64,000 bases of DNA, taken from contig JBBDXS010000019.1 in NCBI GenBank assembly GCA_040902195.1, positions 372,001 through 436,000 on the forward strand, written 5' to 3'. The translations under genes and the position numbers were made by a program. Shown here one piece after another: positions 7,690-16,025 of this stretch (within the stretch, counting starts at the first letter, position 1; each line of letters starts with the position of its first letter). The stretch comes from JBBDXS01 sp040902195. GTDB lineage: Bacteria; Chloroflexota; Dehalococcoidia; DSTF01; RBG-16-68-14. Below the pieces are notes generated by a model that worked only from the letters and a program-made list of their open reading frames with translations, was not told the origin of the DNA and did not search any database.

Positions 7690-9491
7690 AGGACTTCGAC
7701 GACCGCATCGTCGCTCGCGAGGCGCACCACACCCATGATGAGGAGAGCGAGTGGAACAAGATCATCCGGGGTCTCCACGAGCGCTCGCCGAACGGGCTCG
7801 CTTGCCAGGTCGACTTCACCGCCACCCCTCGCTTCAGCAAGGGTGCGCTCTTCACTTGGACGGTCTACGACTATCCCCTCAAGCAGGCCATCATCGATAA
7901 CATCGTGAAGCGTCCGATGAAGGGCATCGCGACCGGCATCCGGGAGGGCCGGTCCGACATCGCCAGTACCAAGTACGCCGCGTTTCTCACAGCAGGCGTC
8001 GAGCGCTGGCGCGAATACCACGACCAGCTCGCGCCGCTCGGCAAGAAGCCGATCCTCTTCGTGATGATGAACAGCACGAAAGAAGCTGACGATGTCGGCG
8101 ACTACCTGATGGCCAAGTACCCTGATGAGTTTGGTGCCGAACGGCTGCTCATCATCCACACCGACAACACCGGGAACGTCTCGAAAAAGGACGTGGACAA
8201 GGCACGTCAGGTAGCGCGCGAGGTCGACCACGAGGGCAGCCCCGTCAACGCCATCGTTAGCGTGCTAATGCTCCGCGAGGGCTGGGACGTGCAAAACGTC
8301 ACGGTCGTAGTCGGCCTGCGTCCGTACACATCGAAAGCGAACATCCTGCCGGAACAGACCATTGGTCGCGGTCTCCGTCTGATGTTCCGCGATTGGATCG
8401 GACGGCCGTCGTACGTCGAGCGTGTCGACGTCATCGGAAACAAGGCATTCATCGAGTTTGTCGAGAGACTTGAGGTCGAAGAGGACCTCGAGCTCGGGAC
8501 CTTCGAGGTCGGCAAGGACAAGCTCGTCATCACGACGATCGAGCCCGACGCCGCGAAGATGGACAAAGACATAGCCATGCCCATCCTAAGCCCGATCCTT
8601 ACTCGTAAGAAGACGCTCGCGGAGGAGATCGCCGCGCTCGACGTGGCAGCGATGGATTGCCCGGTGTTGCCGCGCAAGGAGACTGACAGAGCCGCGGAGA
8701 CATTCCGCTACGAAGGCTACGACATCATCACGCTCCAGAAGATTGTCGAGCGCGACTACACGATCCCCGAGGCGCAGACATCGCAGGAGGTCATCTCCTA
8801 CTACGCTAAGCGCATCGCGCAGGATGTGAAGCTCCCGTCGCAGTTCGCCGCACTCGCGCCCAAGGTGCGCGAGTTCCTCAGAACCAGGGCGTTCGGCCAG
8901 CCCGTCGATCTCGATCAGCCGGAAATGATCCGGGCGATAAGCTCCAACGTTGCGCAGTACGTCACCGTCAAGACGTTCGTTCAGGCTCTCCGGGAGCTAG
9001 TGGTCGAGCAGCTAGAACCCGCACTTCTCGACGAAGGGCGACGGCTGTCGACAACGCAACCCTTCCCCTGGTCACGGACGACGCTTCCAGCTACCAAGAC
9101 CGTGTACAACCTCGTGCCTTGTGACAACGACTTCGAGCGGCGCTTCGCTCGCTTTCTTGAAGACGCGAAGGACGTGGTCGCGTTTGCCAAGCTGCCCGAC
9201 CAGTTTGGCTTCGCGATCGAGTACACCGATTCCGCTAGTAACCTCCGCTACTACTACCCGGACTTTGTCGCCGTTCTGGCGGACGGACATCACTACTTGG
9301 TCGAGACCAAGGGCCGTGAGGATGTCGACGTCTCGCACAAGGATCGCGCAGCAACGATGTGGTGTGAGAACGCCACGCTCCTGACCGAAACCCAGTGGGG
9401 CTACATCAAGGTTCCCCAGAAGGACTTCGAGAAACTAGAGGCTACCGACTTCTCCGACTTGACTGTCTTCGCGCCCCTGCGGCTCCTCTAG
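7623..9491 (+). pseudogene. res: Type III restriction subunit Res, C-terminal helicase/nuclease fragment of a broken gene
   Basis: The coherent family sequence begins at PPAKTVEIEDFDD (about 7670) and runs to 9491; the residues before it are out-of-frame. It keeps the second RecA lobe with motif VI (EQTIGRGLRLM) and the C-terminal PD-(D/E)xK-type nuclease (YYYPDFVAVL, then YLVETKGRED). Motif II is damaged: the place where NDEAHH is expected reads VAREAHHTHDE, lacking the first Asp and the strand before it, as if about nine residues had been deleted in frame. Without Walker B, ATP-driven translocation should fail. Together with the upstream break this argues for a dead restriction subunit next to a living Mod. 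Confidence 0.8.
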
Positions 9492-9565
9492 CCGGGCCGC
9501 TCACGCCAAAGGTCATCCCGCTCCGCTTCCATCCGCTTAGCCCCTTCCATCCGTTGACAGTTGAC

Positions 9566-9646
9566 TTGACATATCCGCACACACGTACTATCCTCAGCGC
9601 GACATAATGCTGAGGCGCCTACGCGTCTGGCCCGACTGCAAGGAGG
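9566..9646 (+). promoter_or_regulatory. Conserved promoter-operator-RBS cassette, copy 1
   Basis: -35 TTGACA (9566-9571), exact 17-bp spacer, -10 TATCCT (9589-9594). A dyad CCTCAGC (9592-9598) / GCTGAGG (9609-9615) overlaps the -10 and the expected start point, a repressor-like position. AAGGAGG (9640-9646) sits 9 bases before the ATG at 9656. A nearly identical cassette lies inverted at 49118-49198 before the paralogous gene. The similarity begins abruptly at the -35. Confidence 0.85.
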
Positions 9647-9655
9647 CAAAGGAGC

Positions 9656-10513
9656 ATGAGCGTAGACAATAACCAGTCGATTTCACCAAACGAACTTCCT
9701 AACCCCGAGTCTGAGCCGAGTCTGCCGATCCAGACCCTTGGCGAGCAAAACGAACTTCCCGCGCCCCAGCCCGCAGGTTCCGAGGTTCCAGGGCTCGAAG
9801 CTTCGGCCTCACCAGGTTCCAAGGTTCCGGGGTCTAAAGGTTCCCCTCTCCGTCTCGGGAAGGGGCCAGGGGAGGGGTCCCAGACCCTTAAGAAGGGCCG
9901 TCAGGGCCAGGGTGGCGGACCCAAGACCCCCCAGGGCAAGGCCCGCTCCAGCCAGAACGCCGTCAAGCACGCCATCTACTCCCCCGTCGCCGTCATCCCC
10001 GACATCGAGTCTCCCGCCGAACGCAAACGCCACCGCGACGGTCTCTTCGAGTACTACCTGCCCCAGGGCTACGGCGAGGAGCTCCTCGTCTCCCGCCTCG
10101 ATTCCCTCTCCTGGCGCATGATGCGCGCCGAGCGTCACGAGACCGCCGTTGTCGCCAGCCAGATCGCCGACCGCGAGCCTTCTCTCGCCCTCGACGAGGC
10201 ATACGCGAGAGCCCTCGAGGTGGATGCGTTCAACGCCGCCTACGCCGATAGTGACCTCGCTGACGATGACGATGACGACGACGACGAAGACTCTCCCCGC
10301 AACCGCGCGCTCATCGCGCTCCACCGCAGCCTCCTCCGCGAGGCCAGCCTCATCCCGAGCGGAAATGCGTGCGAGACCGCCATGCGTTACGAGTCCCACC
10401 TTCACCGCCAGTACATCCAGACGCTCCACGAGCTCGAGGCCCTTCAGGCCCGCCGCAATGGCCTGCCCTCCTACCTCGGCCGCTACGACACCTCGGGGCC
10501 CCCAAAAGCATGA
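9656..10513 (+). CDS. Asp-rich protein of unknown function, paralogue 1 (GPKTPQGKA family)
   Basis: 285 residues. The N-terminus carries two NELP motifs (SPNELP and QNELPA), followed by a Pro/Gly/Ser-rich linker and the signature GGPKTPQGKARSSQNAVKHA near residue 95. A helical region follows, then a run of nine Asp residues near residue 200 and a helical C-terminus (MRYESHLHRQYIQTLHELEA, then LQARR). I know the GP-K/R-TPEGKA..SS.NA.KHG motif from multicopy uncharacterised bacterial proteins, without an assigned function. The gene has its own promoter cassette and lies directly after the type III restriction genes; its homologue at 48136-49107 lies directly after the type I genes. No signal peptide or enzyme motif is seen. 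Confidence 0.8.
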   Translation: MSVDNNQSISPNELPNPESEPSLPIQTLGEQNELPAPQPAGSEVPGLEASASPGSKVPGSKGSPLRLGKGPGEGSQTLKKGRQGQGGGPKTPQGKARSSQNAVKHAIYSPVAVIPDIESPAERKRHRDGLFEYYLPQGYGEELLVSRLDSLSWRMMRAERHETAVVASQIADREPSLALDEAYARALEVDAFNAAYADSDLADDDDDDDDEDSPRNRALIALHRSLLREASLIPSGNACETAMRYESHLHRQYIQTLHELEALQARRNGLPSYLGRYDTSGPPKA

Positions 10514-10543
10514 CAGGGGATGGGCGGGATCAGGGCAAGTGGC

Positions 10544-10558
10544 GACGGCGCAGCCGTC
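10544..10558. terminator. Short hairpin between convergent genes
   Basis: GACGGC-GCA-GCCGTC lies between the stop of the Asp-rich gene and the stop of rsmI, which converge here. The stem is only 6 bp and no U-tract follows, so a terminator role is a weak call from position. Confidence 0.3.
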
Positions 10559-11391
10559 TACCCATCCCCCAGCGCCAGCCAGCGCGCGTAGACGTCGCGA
10601 TGCGGCAGCCCGCTGCGCGCGGCGATCTCTCGCACGGCGTCGCGCGCGCGACGGCCCTGCGCCTTCAGCGCCCGCAGCTCCGAGTCCACGTCGATCGCGG
10701 GCTCTGCGTTTGGAGCTGCTTCGCCCGCGCCCTCGATCACGAGCGTGATCTCGCCGCGCGGCGCGTCGAAGTGCGCCAGCGCCTCCGACACGCTGCCGCG
10801 GTAGAGCTCCTCGTGCAGCTTCGTCAGCTCGCGGCAGACCGCGATGCGCCGGTCGCCAAGCGTAGCGAGCATGTCCGCGAGCGAGGCGCGCAGCCGGTGC
10901 GGCGCCTCGAACACAACGAGCGTGTCGGGCAGGGCGGCTGCGGCGCGCAGCGCCGTCCGTCGTTCGGAGGCGCGGCGCGGCAGAAATCCCAGGTAGTGGA
11001 ACCGCCGCGCCGGCAGCCCCGACGCCGCCACCGCCGCCACCAGCGCCGATGCGCCCGGCACCGGCTCGACGCGGTGTCCGGCCGCGATCGCGGCCTCGAC
11101 GAGGTGGAAGCCGGGGTCGCTGATCCCGGGCATGCCGGCCTCCGAGACGAGCGCGACATCTCCGCCGTCGAGCGCTGCGAGGATGCCGGGCGTCCGCTGG
11201 TCGCGGTTGCGCTCGGTGTAGCTGACCAGCTTTGGCGCAGCGATGCCGTGGTGGCTCAGCAGCTTCCTCGTCGTGCGCGTGTCCTCGGCCGCGATAAGCG
11301 GGACCTCGCCCAGGACGCGCAGCGCCCGGAGCGTGATGTCCTCCAGGTTGCCGATCGGCGTCGCGACGACGTAGAGCGTTCCCACGTTCAC
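10558..11391 (-). CDS. rsmI: 16S rRNA (cytidine-1402-2'-O)-methyltransferase
   Basis: 277 residues, the usual length for RsmI, an SAM-dependent tetrapyrrole-methylase-fold enzyme that 2'-O-methylates C1402 in the ribosomal decoding centre. Diagnostic stretches are LYVVATPIGNLEDITLRAL at the N-terminus, AAEDTRTTRKLLSHHGI, SEAGMPGISDPG (SAM site) and VPGASALVAAVAASGLP. A C-terminal helical extension is present. A minus-strand ATG at 11391 is used; the gene faces the accessory Asp-rich gene tail to tail and is divergent from guaB3. It marks the core-genome boundary of the left restriction island. Confidence 0.95.
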   Translation of the reverse strand: MNVGTLYVVATPIGNLEDITLRALRVLGEVPLIAAEDTRTTRKLLSHHGIAAPKLVSYTERNRDQRTPGILAALDGGDVALVSEAGMPGISDPGFHLVEAAIAAGHRVEPVPGASALVAAVAASGLPARRFHYLGFLPRRASERRTALRAAAALPDTLVVFEAPHRLRASLADMLATLGDRRIAVCRELTKLHEELYRGSVSEALAHFDAPRGEITLVIEGAGEAAPNAEPAIDVDSELRALKAQGRRARDAVREIAARSGLPHRDVYARWLALGDG

Positions 11392-11460
11392 ATAATGGCA
11401 GAATTGAGGCGCATTCGCCTACATTTCTGTACAATTTTTCAAACGGGAGCGCCACCAGCA

Positions 11461-11489
11461 TTGACCGTCCGAATATCACGGTGATACAG
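11461..11489 (+). promoter_or_regulatory. Putative sigma-A promoter of the IMP dehydrogenase gene
   Basis: TTGACC (11461-11466), a 16-17 bp spacer and GATACA/ATACAG (11483-11489), preceded by TG so that the -10 is partly extended. It lies about 150 bp before the coding start in the divergent rsmI/guaB3 spacer (11392-11636), where no other gene is supported. Confidence 0.5.
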
Positions 11490-11636
11490 TGGTACAAAGC
11501 ATGCAATTCCCCACTCGTTAGCAAGCAGTGAGACCGATGCGATGATGTCAAATCGCTGGCAGGGACGCTACCGCCGGCCTCGATCCGCGCACCCTTCGGG
11601 GGACGGGGACCGGTGGAAAGAGAGGAGTTAGCAGCC

Positions 11637-12782
11637 ATGTCCATCCCTCAGGCCAAGCAGATGCGCCGCGCGTACGGTTTCGATGAAGTGGCTATCGTTC
11701 CCGGCGACGCCACCGTCAACCCGGCGATGACGGAAGTCGCCTTCCGCCTCGACCAGCTCGAGTTCTCGATCCCCATCCTCGCCGCCGCCATGGACGGTGT
11801 GGTCGACCCGCCGTTCGCGGCTGCGCTCTCGAAGCTCGGCGGCCTCGCGGTGCTCAACCTCGAAGGCATCCAGACCCGCTACGAAGACCCCGCGAGCATC
11901 CTCGAAGAGATCGCGGCCGCTTCGCCGTCCGAGGCGACGGCGCTGCTGCAAAAGGCCTACGCCGCGCCGATCCGGCCCGAGCTGGTCGGCGAGCGTGTCC
12001 AGGACGTCAAGCGGGCAGGGGGCGTCTGCGCCGTCTCTTCCACGCCGGCCAACACGAAGAAGTTCGCGCCGGCAGCCAAAGAGGCCGGCGTCGATGTCTT
12101 TGTCGTCCAATCCACCGTCACGACCGCGCGCCACATCTCGTATAGCGAGAAAGGGCTCGTCCTCACGGACCTCGTCAAGCAGATGAGCCCCGTGCCCGTC
12201 ATCGTTGGGAACACGGTCACCTTCGGCGCTTGCAAGGAGATCATGGATGCCGGCGTCTCCGGGGTCATGGTCGGCGTCGGTCCCGGCGCGGCCTGTACGT
12301 CCAGGGAAGTACTCGGCATCGGCGTGCCGCAGGTCACCGCGACGATGGACTGCGCCGCCGCCCGCGACCAGTACTACCGCGAGAAGGGCCGCTACGTCCC
12401 GATCATCACCGACGGCGGCATTCGCAGCGGCGGCGATCTCTGCAAGGCGTTCGTCTCCGGCGCCGACGCCGTCATGCTCGGATCGGTCCTGGCTGCCTGC
12501 GAAGAAGCGCCGGGTCGCGGCCACCACTGGGGCATGGCAACACCGAACGTCGACCTGCCGCGCGGGGTCCGCGTCACCGTGGGCGTCGACACAACGCTGC
12601 GTCAGGCGCTCTTCGGCCCCTCGTCACGCACGAACGGCACCGAGAACCTGATCGGCGCGCTGCGCACCGCGATGGGCATGTGCGGCGCTCGCACGATCCG
12701 CGACTTCCAGCAGGCCGAGCTTGTGATCGCCCCCTCGATCAAGACCGAGGGCAAGCAGATCCAGATGGCCCAGCGCAACTAG
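11637..12782 (+). CDS. guaB3: IMP dehydrogenase-related protein, GuaB3 type
   Basis: 381 residues from the ATG at 11637, chosen over an in-frame codon 24 bp upstream because GAGGAG lies 9 bases before it. A TIM-barrel protein: phosphate-binding TDGGIRSGGDLCKAF and VMLGSVLA segments, and the catalytic-loop region GVGPGAACTSRE with its Cys in the IMPDH position. The length and the absence of a CBS insertion match the GuaB3 branch found in actinobacteria and chloroflexi rather than the 490-residue GuaB. IMPDH oxidises IMP to XMP with NAD; whether GuaB3 keeps that activity is less certain. Single gene with its own promoter and a strong palindrome after the stop. Confidence 0.88.
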   Translation: MSIPQAKQMRRAYGFDEVAIVPGDATVNPAMTEVAFRLDQLEFSIPILAAAMDGVVDPPFAAALSKLGGLAVLNLEGIQTRYEDPASILEEIAAASPSEATALLQKAYAAPIRPELVGERVQDVKRAGGVCAVSSTPANTKKFAPAAKEAGVDVFVVQSTVTTARHISYSEKGLVLTDLVKQMSPVPVIVGNTVTFGACKEIMDAGVSGVMVGVGPGAACTSREVLGIGVPQVTATMDCAAARDQYYREKGRYVPIITDGGIRSGGDLCKAFVSGADAVMLGSVLAACEEAPGRGHHWGMATPNVDLPRGVRVTVGVDTTLRQALFGPSSRTNGTENLIGALRTAMGMCGARTIRDFQQAELVIAPSIKTEGKQIQMAQRN

Positions 12783-12804
12783 CAGAGAACTTCGAAACAA
12801 CGGG

Positions 12805-12830
12805 GTAGGGGCGCTCTCGAGCGCCCCTAC
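12805..12830. terminator. Bidirectional terminator-like palindrome (GTAGGGGCGCTC type)
   Basis: GTAGGGGCGCTC and GAGCGCCCCTAC form a perfect 12-bp stem with a 2-base loop between the convergent guaB3 and prmC genes, overlapping the prmC stop. There is no long U-tract. The half GCGCCCCTAC recurs at 48131, so this may belong to a dispersed palindrome family recruited as a terminator. Confidence 0.65.
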
Positions 12831-13750
12831 TGTACTTCGATGACCAGCGCGCGTTCGAGTCCCGCCAGGTCGCGCTTCGTCTCGATGCGCGCGTCTCGGA
12901 ACGATCTGCGCGCCACGGCGCCCAGCGTCTCGCCCTGGTCCCACGCGTGCTCCGCCACGAGCAGGCCGCCGGGCGAAAGCAGGGCAGGGGCCCCCGCGAT
13001 CAGCGACTCGATGAGCTCCGTACCGCGCGGCCCCGCGTGCAGCGCCAACTCCGGCTCGTGCTCACGGACCTCCGGCGCGAGCGACTGGTACTCGCCCGTC
13101 GAGATGTAGGGCAGGTTCGCGACGATGACGTCCGCGCGCGCGCGCAGCGTCTCCAGCAACGCACCCTGCACGAACGAGATGCGATCGGCAACCCCATGCC
13201 GGCCGGCGTTCTCGCGTGCCGTCGCGAGCGCCGCGCGCGACGGATCGATCGCGATCAGGCGCGCGTTCGACGCCTGCGCCGCAATCGCGATAGCGATGGC
13301 TCCGGTTCCCGTACCAACGTCCACTACCAGGGGCCGGGAGGGGCGGCCCTGTTCCTTGTTCTTCGTTCCCTGTTCCTCGCGGCGCAGCCGCGCGAGGGCC
13401 AGCTCAACGAGCAGCTCCGTCTCCGGCCGCGGGACCAGCGCGTCGGGCGTGCACCGCAGATCGAGGCCGTAGAACTCCTTGTTTCCTGTGATGTACGCGG
13501 CCGGCTCATGGGCGAGGCGTCGGGCAACGAGCGCGCTGTACTCCGCGGCCGGGAAGTCATCGAGGTTGTTCTGCAGCCGCGCGTAGAGGTGCGCTCTGTC
13601 GATCCCCAGCGCGTGCATCAGCAACACGTCTGCCTCAATACGCGCATCTTCGATCCCTGCCGCGCGCAAACGGTTCGCGGCAGCGTTGCGGACCTCCGCT
13701 ATCGTGGAACCAGCGACCAGCGACCAGCGACCAGCGACCAGCGTGACCAT
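12827..13750 (-). CDS. prmC: Peptide chain release factor N5-glutamine methyltransferase
   Basis: 307 residues. It methylates the Gln of the GGQ motif in release factors. The NPPY-type motif is present as VIVANLPYIS, together with the SAM loop VDVGTGTGAIAIAIA and PRPETELLVELAL. Its ATG overlaps the prfA stop as TGATG, the classical coupled prfA-prmC pair. Two oddities: the first 14 residues (MVTLVAGRWSLVAG) are encoded by tandem GCTGGTC repeats and precede the usual start of the family (TIAEVRNAAANRL); and an EEQGTKNKEQGRPS insertion at 13343-13380, before the SAM loop, comes from a GGAACAGGGAACG-type simple repeat. Neither breaks the frame. Confidence 0.95.
   Translation of the reverse strand: MVTLVAGRWSLVAGSTIAEVRNAAANRLRAAGIEDARIEADVLLMHALGIDRAHLYARLQNNLDDFPAAEYSALVARRLAHEPAAYITGNKEFYGLDLRCTPDALVPRPETELLVELALARLRREEQGTKNKEQGRPSRPLVVDVGTGTGAIAIAIAAQASNARLIAIDPSRAALATARENAGRHGVADRISFVQGALLETLRARADVIVANLPYISTGEYQSLAPEVREHEPELALHAGPRGTELIESLIAGAPALLSPGGLLVAEHAWDQGETLGAVARRSFRDARIETKRDLAGLERALVIEVQ
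13711..13744. repeat. Tandem CAGCGAC heptamer repeat
   Basis: Almost five copies of the heptamer lie at the prmC start and code for its first residues. A related GGTCGCTGGTCGC run occurs at 48081-48111 before hisC. Being 7 bp, each copy gained or lost would shift the frame of any start lying upstream of it. Confidence 0.75.
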
Positions 13751-14829
13751 CAGACGGCCGCCTGCTCGTCGAGGAGGCGCGCCTCTTCGCTTGTGGCGAT
13801 GGCGTCGATCAGCTCGTCGATCTCACCGTCGAGGATGCGTTCCAAGTTGTGCACCGTCAGCCCAATGCGGTGGTCAGTGACGCGGTCCTGCGAGACGTTG
13901 TAGGTGCGGATCTTCTCCGAGCGTTCGCCTGTCCCCACCTGCGAGCGGCGCTCCCCCGCCATCTCTGCGGCCTGCTCGCGCTCCTTCAGGTCGAGCAGGC
14001 GTGCCCGTAGCACCGACATCGCCTTCGACTTATTCTTGAACTGCGAGCGTTCGTCCTGGCAGGTGGCGACGAGCCCTGTCGGGAGGTGCGTGATACGCAC
14101 CGCCGAAGCGACTTTCTGCACATTCTGCCCGCCGTGGCTGCTCGCGTGGAAGATATCGATGCGCAGCTCGTTCTCGGCGATTGCGACATCGACCTCCTCG
14201 GCCTCCGGCAGCACCGCAACCGTCGCGGTCGAGGTGTGGATGCGCCCTTGCGCCTCCGTGGCGGGTACGCGCTGTACCCGATGCACGCCGCTTTCGTATT
14301 TCAGCCGTGAGTAAGCGCCCTGGCCGCGGATGGCGAAGACGATCTCCTTGAGCCCGCCGATGCCCGTCTCACTGCTCGAGAGCACCTCGGTCTGCCAGCC
14401 ACGCCGGTCGGCGTAACGCGAGTACATCCGATAGAGGTCCGCCGAGAAAAGCGCCGCCTCGTCGCCGCCCGTACCGCCGCGCACCTCCATGATCACGTCC
14501 TTATCGTCGCGGGGGTCTTTGGGCAGCAGGGCGCGCTTGAGTTGCGCCTCGAGGTCTTCGATGCGCGCCGTCAGCTCGCCGGCTTCGTCCTTCGCCATCT
14601 CGACCATGTCCGCATCGCCGCCCTCGCCGGCGATCGCGCGCGCTTCCTGGAGCGCCTTGTCTGCGTCGCGATACCGGCGCAGAAGCGAGACGACCTGTTC
14701 GAGGCTGGCGCGTTCGCGCGCGAGCCTCTGGAGATGCTCGTGGTCGGCCGCGACTTCCGGACGCCCCATCTCAGCAGTCACTTCCTCGAAGCGCTGCTCC
14801 ATGGCGGTAAGCCGGTCCCACATGCTCAT
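13750..14829 (-). CDS. prfA: Peptide chain release factor 1
   Basis: 359 residues from the ATG at 14829 (MSMWDRL), the standard RF1 length; a longer open frame upstream is not needed. The peptidyl-hydrolysis motif is present as SSHGGQNVQK, with the flanking VRITHLPTGLVATCQDERSQ. The domain 2 signature GGTGGDEAALFSADLYRMYS is intact, as is EAQGRIHTSTATVAVLPEAEE. RF1 reads UAA and UAG stop codons. A TATAAT extended -10 and a strong hairpin lie in its upstream region; prmC follows with a one-base overlap. Confidence 0.96.
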   Translation of the reverse strand: MSMWDRLTAMEQRFEEVTAEMGRPEVAADHEHLQRLARERASLEQVVSLLRRYRDADKALQEARAIAGEGGDADMVEMAKDEAGELTARIEDLEAQLKRALLPKDPRDDKDVIMEVRGGTGGDEAALFSADLYRMYSRYADRRGWQTEVLSSSETGIGGLKEIVFAIRGQGAYSRLKYESGVHRVQRVPATEAQGRIHTSTATVAVLPEAEEVDVAIAENELRIDIFHASSHGGQNVQKVASAVRITHLPTGLVATCQDERSQFKNKSKAMSVLRARLLDLKEREQAAEMAGERRSQVGTGERSEKIRTYNVSQDRVTDHRIGLTVHNLERILDGEIDELIDAIATSEEARLLDEQAAV

Positions 14830-14852
14830 GACGGTGTAGCTGCTCACAAACC

Positions 14853-14873
14853 GGCCCCCAGTACCTGGGGGCC
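14853..14873 (-). other. Strong hairpin in the prfA leader
   Basis: GGCCCCCAG and CTGGGGGCC form a perfect 9-bp GC-rich stem with a 3-base loop, 24 bases before the prfA start codon and downstream of its promoter. It would fold in the mRNA leader and could limit initiation or transcript decay. Confidence 0.55.
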
Positions 14874-14896
14874 CGAAATCGCTGCGTCGTGTTGCG

Positions 14897-14905
14897 ATTA
14901 TACCA
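14897..14905 (-). promoter_or_regulatory. Extended -10 promoter of prfA-prmC
   Basis: Read on the minus strand this is TGGTATAAT, a consensus -10 with the TGn extension. No convincing -35 is seen 17 bp upstream, which is usual for extended -10 promoters. Transcription would begin near 14890. Confidence 0.65.
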
Positions 14906-14915
14906 GTCGCGTTCG

Positions 14916-15590
14916 CTAGCCGTGCTCGAGGCGTTTGAGCACGCCGCGAGCGCGCTCTCGCGCTTCCAGGACTGGGTCCGAACCGTCGCGGATGTCTCGC
15001 GAGAGGAATGCGCGCAGGTCGGCGGCAGCCTCGTCGCGCCAACGTCTTGTATGCTCGTCGCCGGACGGCTTGTACGCCTGGAGCTTGCGCGGCCCCTCGC
15101 TGCCGCCCTCGGCGATCTGCCAGTCCTTAAACTTCGCGCCGAACCCGAGGCCGAACAGCAGCGATCCCAGGGGCGTCGCGATGGCCGGCACGCCGCGAGC
15201 GAGCGCCTGGGCGGTCTCCGCGCGCTGCGGGCTATCGTACTCCACCATGAGGTGGCCCCCCGCGGGCAGGACCTCCAGCAGCAGCGCGAAGAGCTGCGCG
15301 ACGCCGTCGTCGCCGGCAAGCGGCTCGTTGGTCTCCGCCACCTCGACCCAGTTGTAGCCGGGTAGGGGGCCGCTGTTGTGCAGCGCCATGAGCACCGGGG
15401 TCATCTCGCCGCCGCGATCGAGCAGGGCCACGAAGTACCGAGCACCGAAGCGGCTCCGGGGCCCGAGATGTACGCGCAGCCGCCCCTTGGCCAGCTCCCG
15501 GCCCTCGAGCGCGGCGAGGGGGTGCGCCGCCTCGTTCGTGACCGAGGTCCAGCCAGGGCGTTCATGCAGCGGTCTAGCGGCCATCGACAC
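14916..15590 (-). CDS. DUF1122-like protein of unknown function
   Basis: 224 residues, no signal peptide. It contains LFALLLEVLPAGGHLMVEYD, then TPLGSLLFGLGFGAKFKDWQ, and a helical C-terminus ending in repeated Arg/Glu. The combination of a LPGYNWVEVAE-type segment, GGHLMVEYDS and FKDWQIAEGG is how I remember DUF1122 proteins of archaea and chloroflexi; the match is from memory. The middle part would suit a Rossmann-like fold. It is upstream of prfA in the same direction and divergent from the SelW-like gene. Its role is unknown. Confidence 0.6.
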   Translation of the reverse strand: MSMAARPLHERPGWTSVTNEAAHPLAALEGRELAKGRLRVHLGPRSRFGARYFVALLDRGGEMTPVLMALHNSGPLPGYNWVEVAETNEPLAGDDGVAQLFALLLEVLPAGGHLMVEYDSPQRAETAQALARGVPAIATPLGSLLFGLGFGAKFKDWQIAEGGSEGPRKLQAYKPSGDEHTRRWRDEAAADLRAFLSRDIRDGSDPVLEARERARGVLKRLEHG

Positions 15591-15642
15591 AGCAGTCTAG
15601 CAGTTGACAGCCGGTCGAGAGGACGATGAAGATGAAGCTGTC

Positions 15643-15915
15643 ATGACCGAGAAGCCCGTCGTTTCGATCGAGTACTGCACCGTGTGCAACTTCCGCGCTC
15701 GAGCCGCCTGGCTGGCGCAGGAGGTGCTCGCCGCGCTTGAAGGGGAGCTTGGCGGCGTGACGCTTGTCCCGGGCCGCGGGGGCATCTTCGAGGTCCGCCT
15801 GGGAGCCGAGCTGGTCTTCTCGAACAAGGAGGCCGATCGCTTCCCGGAGCCCCGCGAGATCAAGGACGCTCTTCGGACGAAGCTGGGCCTACCGCCAGCC
15901 CCTCGCCATGATTGA
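15643..15915 (+). CDS. SelT/SelW/SelH-family thioredoxin-like selenoprotein homologue (Cys form)
   Basis: 90 residues from the ATG at 15643. The redox motif is CTVCNFRARAAWLAQE at the N-terminus: a CxxC in which the second Cys replaces the Sec of animal SelW. GGIFEVRLGAELVFSNKEADRFPEP is the family C-terminal part. These small proteins have a thioredoxin-like fold and probably reduce thiols, but no bacterial substrate is established. Single cytoplasmic gene; the upstream in-frame codons code for a low-complexity Glu/Asp stretch and lack a better RBS. Confidence 0.85.
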   Translation: MTEKPVVSIEYCTVCNFRARAAWLAQEVLAALEGELGGVTLVPGRGGIFEVRLGAELVFSNKEADRFPEPREIKDALRTKLGLPPAPRHD

Positions 15916-16025
15916 GCCTAAACTTCACATAACGACTCCTAGCTAAGCGCCCAACAGAATTGCGCCGTTCTGCCGTTACTAACAACGAGAGGGGACCTCG
16001 GGGTAGGTCGCCCGGGGTAGTGGAT

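Noticed and set aside
9592..9615. CCTCAGC/GCTGAGG as an mRNA terminator hairpin
   Set aside because: It overlaps the -10 and the expected transcription start, so the whole stem would not be in the RNA; an operator is more likely.
9809..11644. 611-codon minus-strand open frame over the Asp-rich gene and rsmI
   Set aside because: Its product is low-complexity Arg/Ala and crosses the supported rsmI and Asp-rich reading frames; high GC produces such frames.
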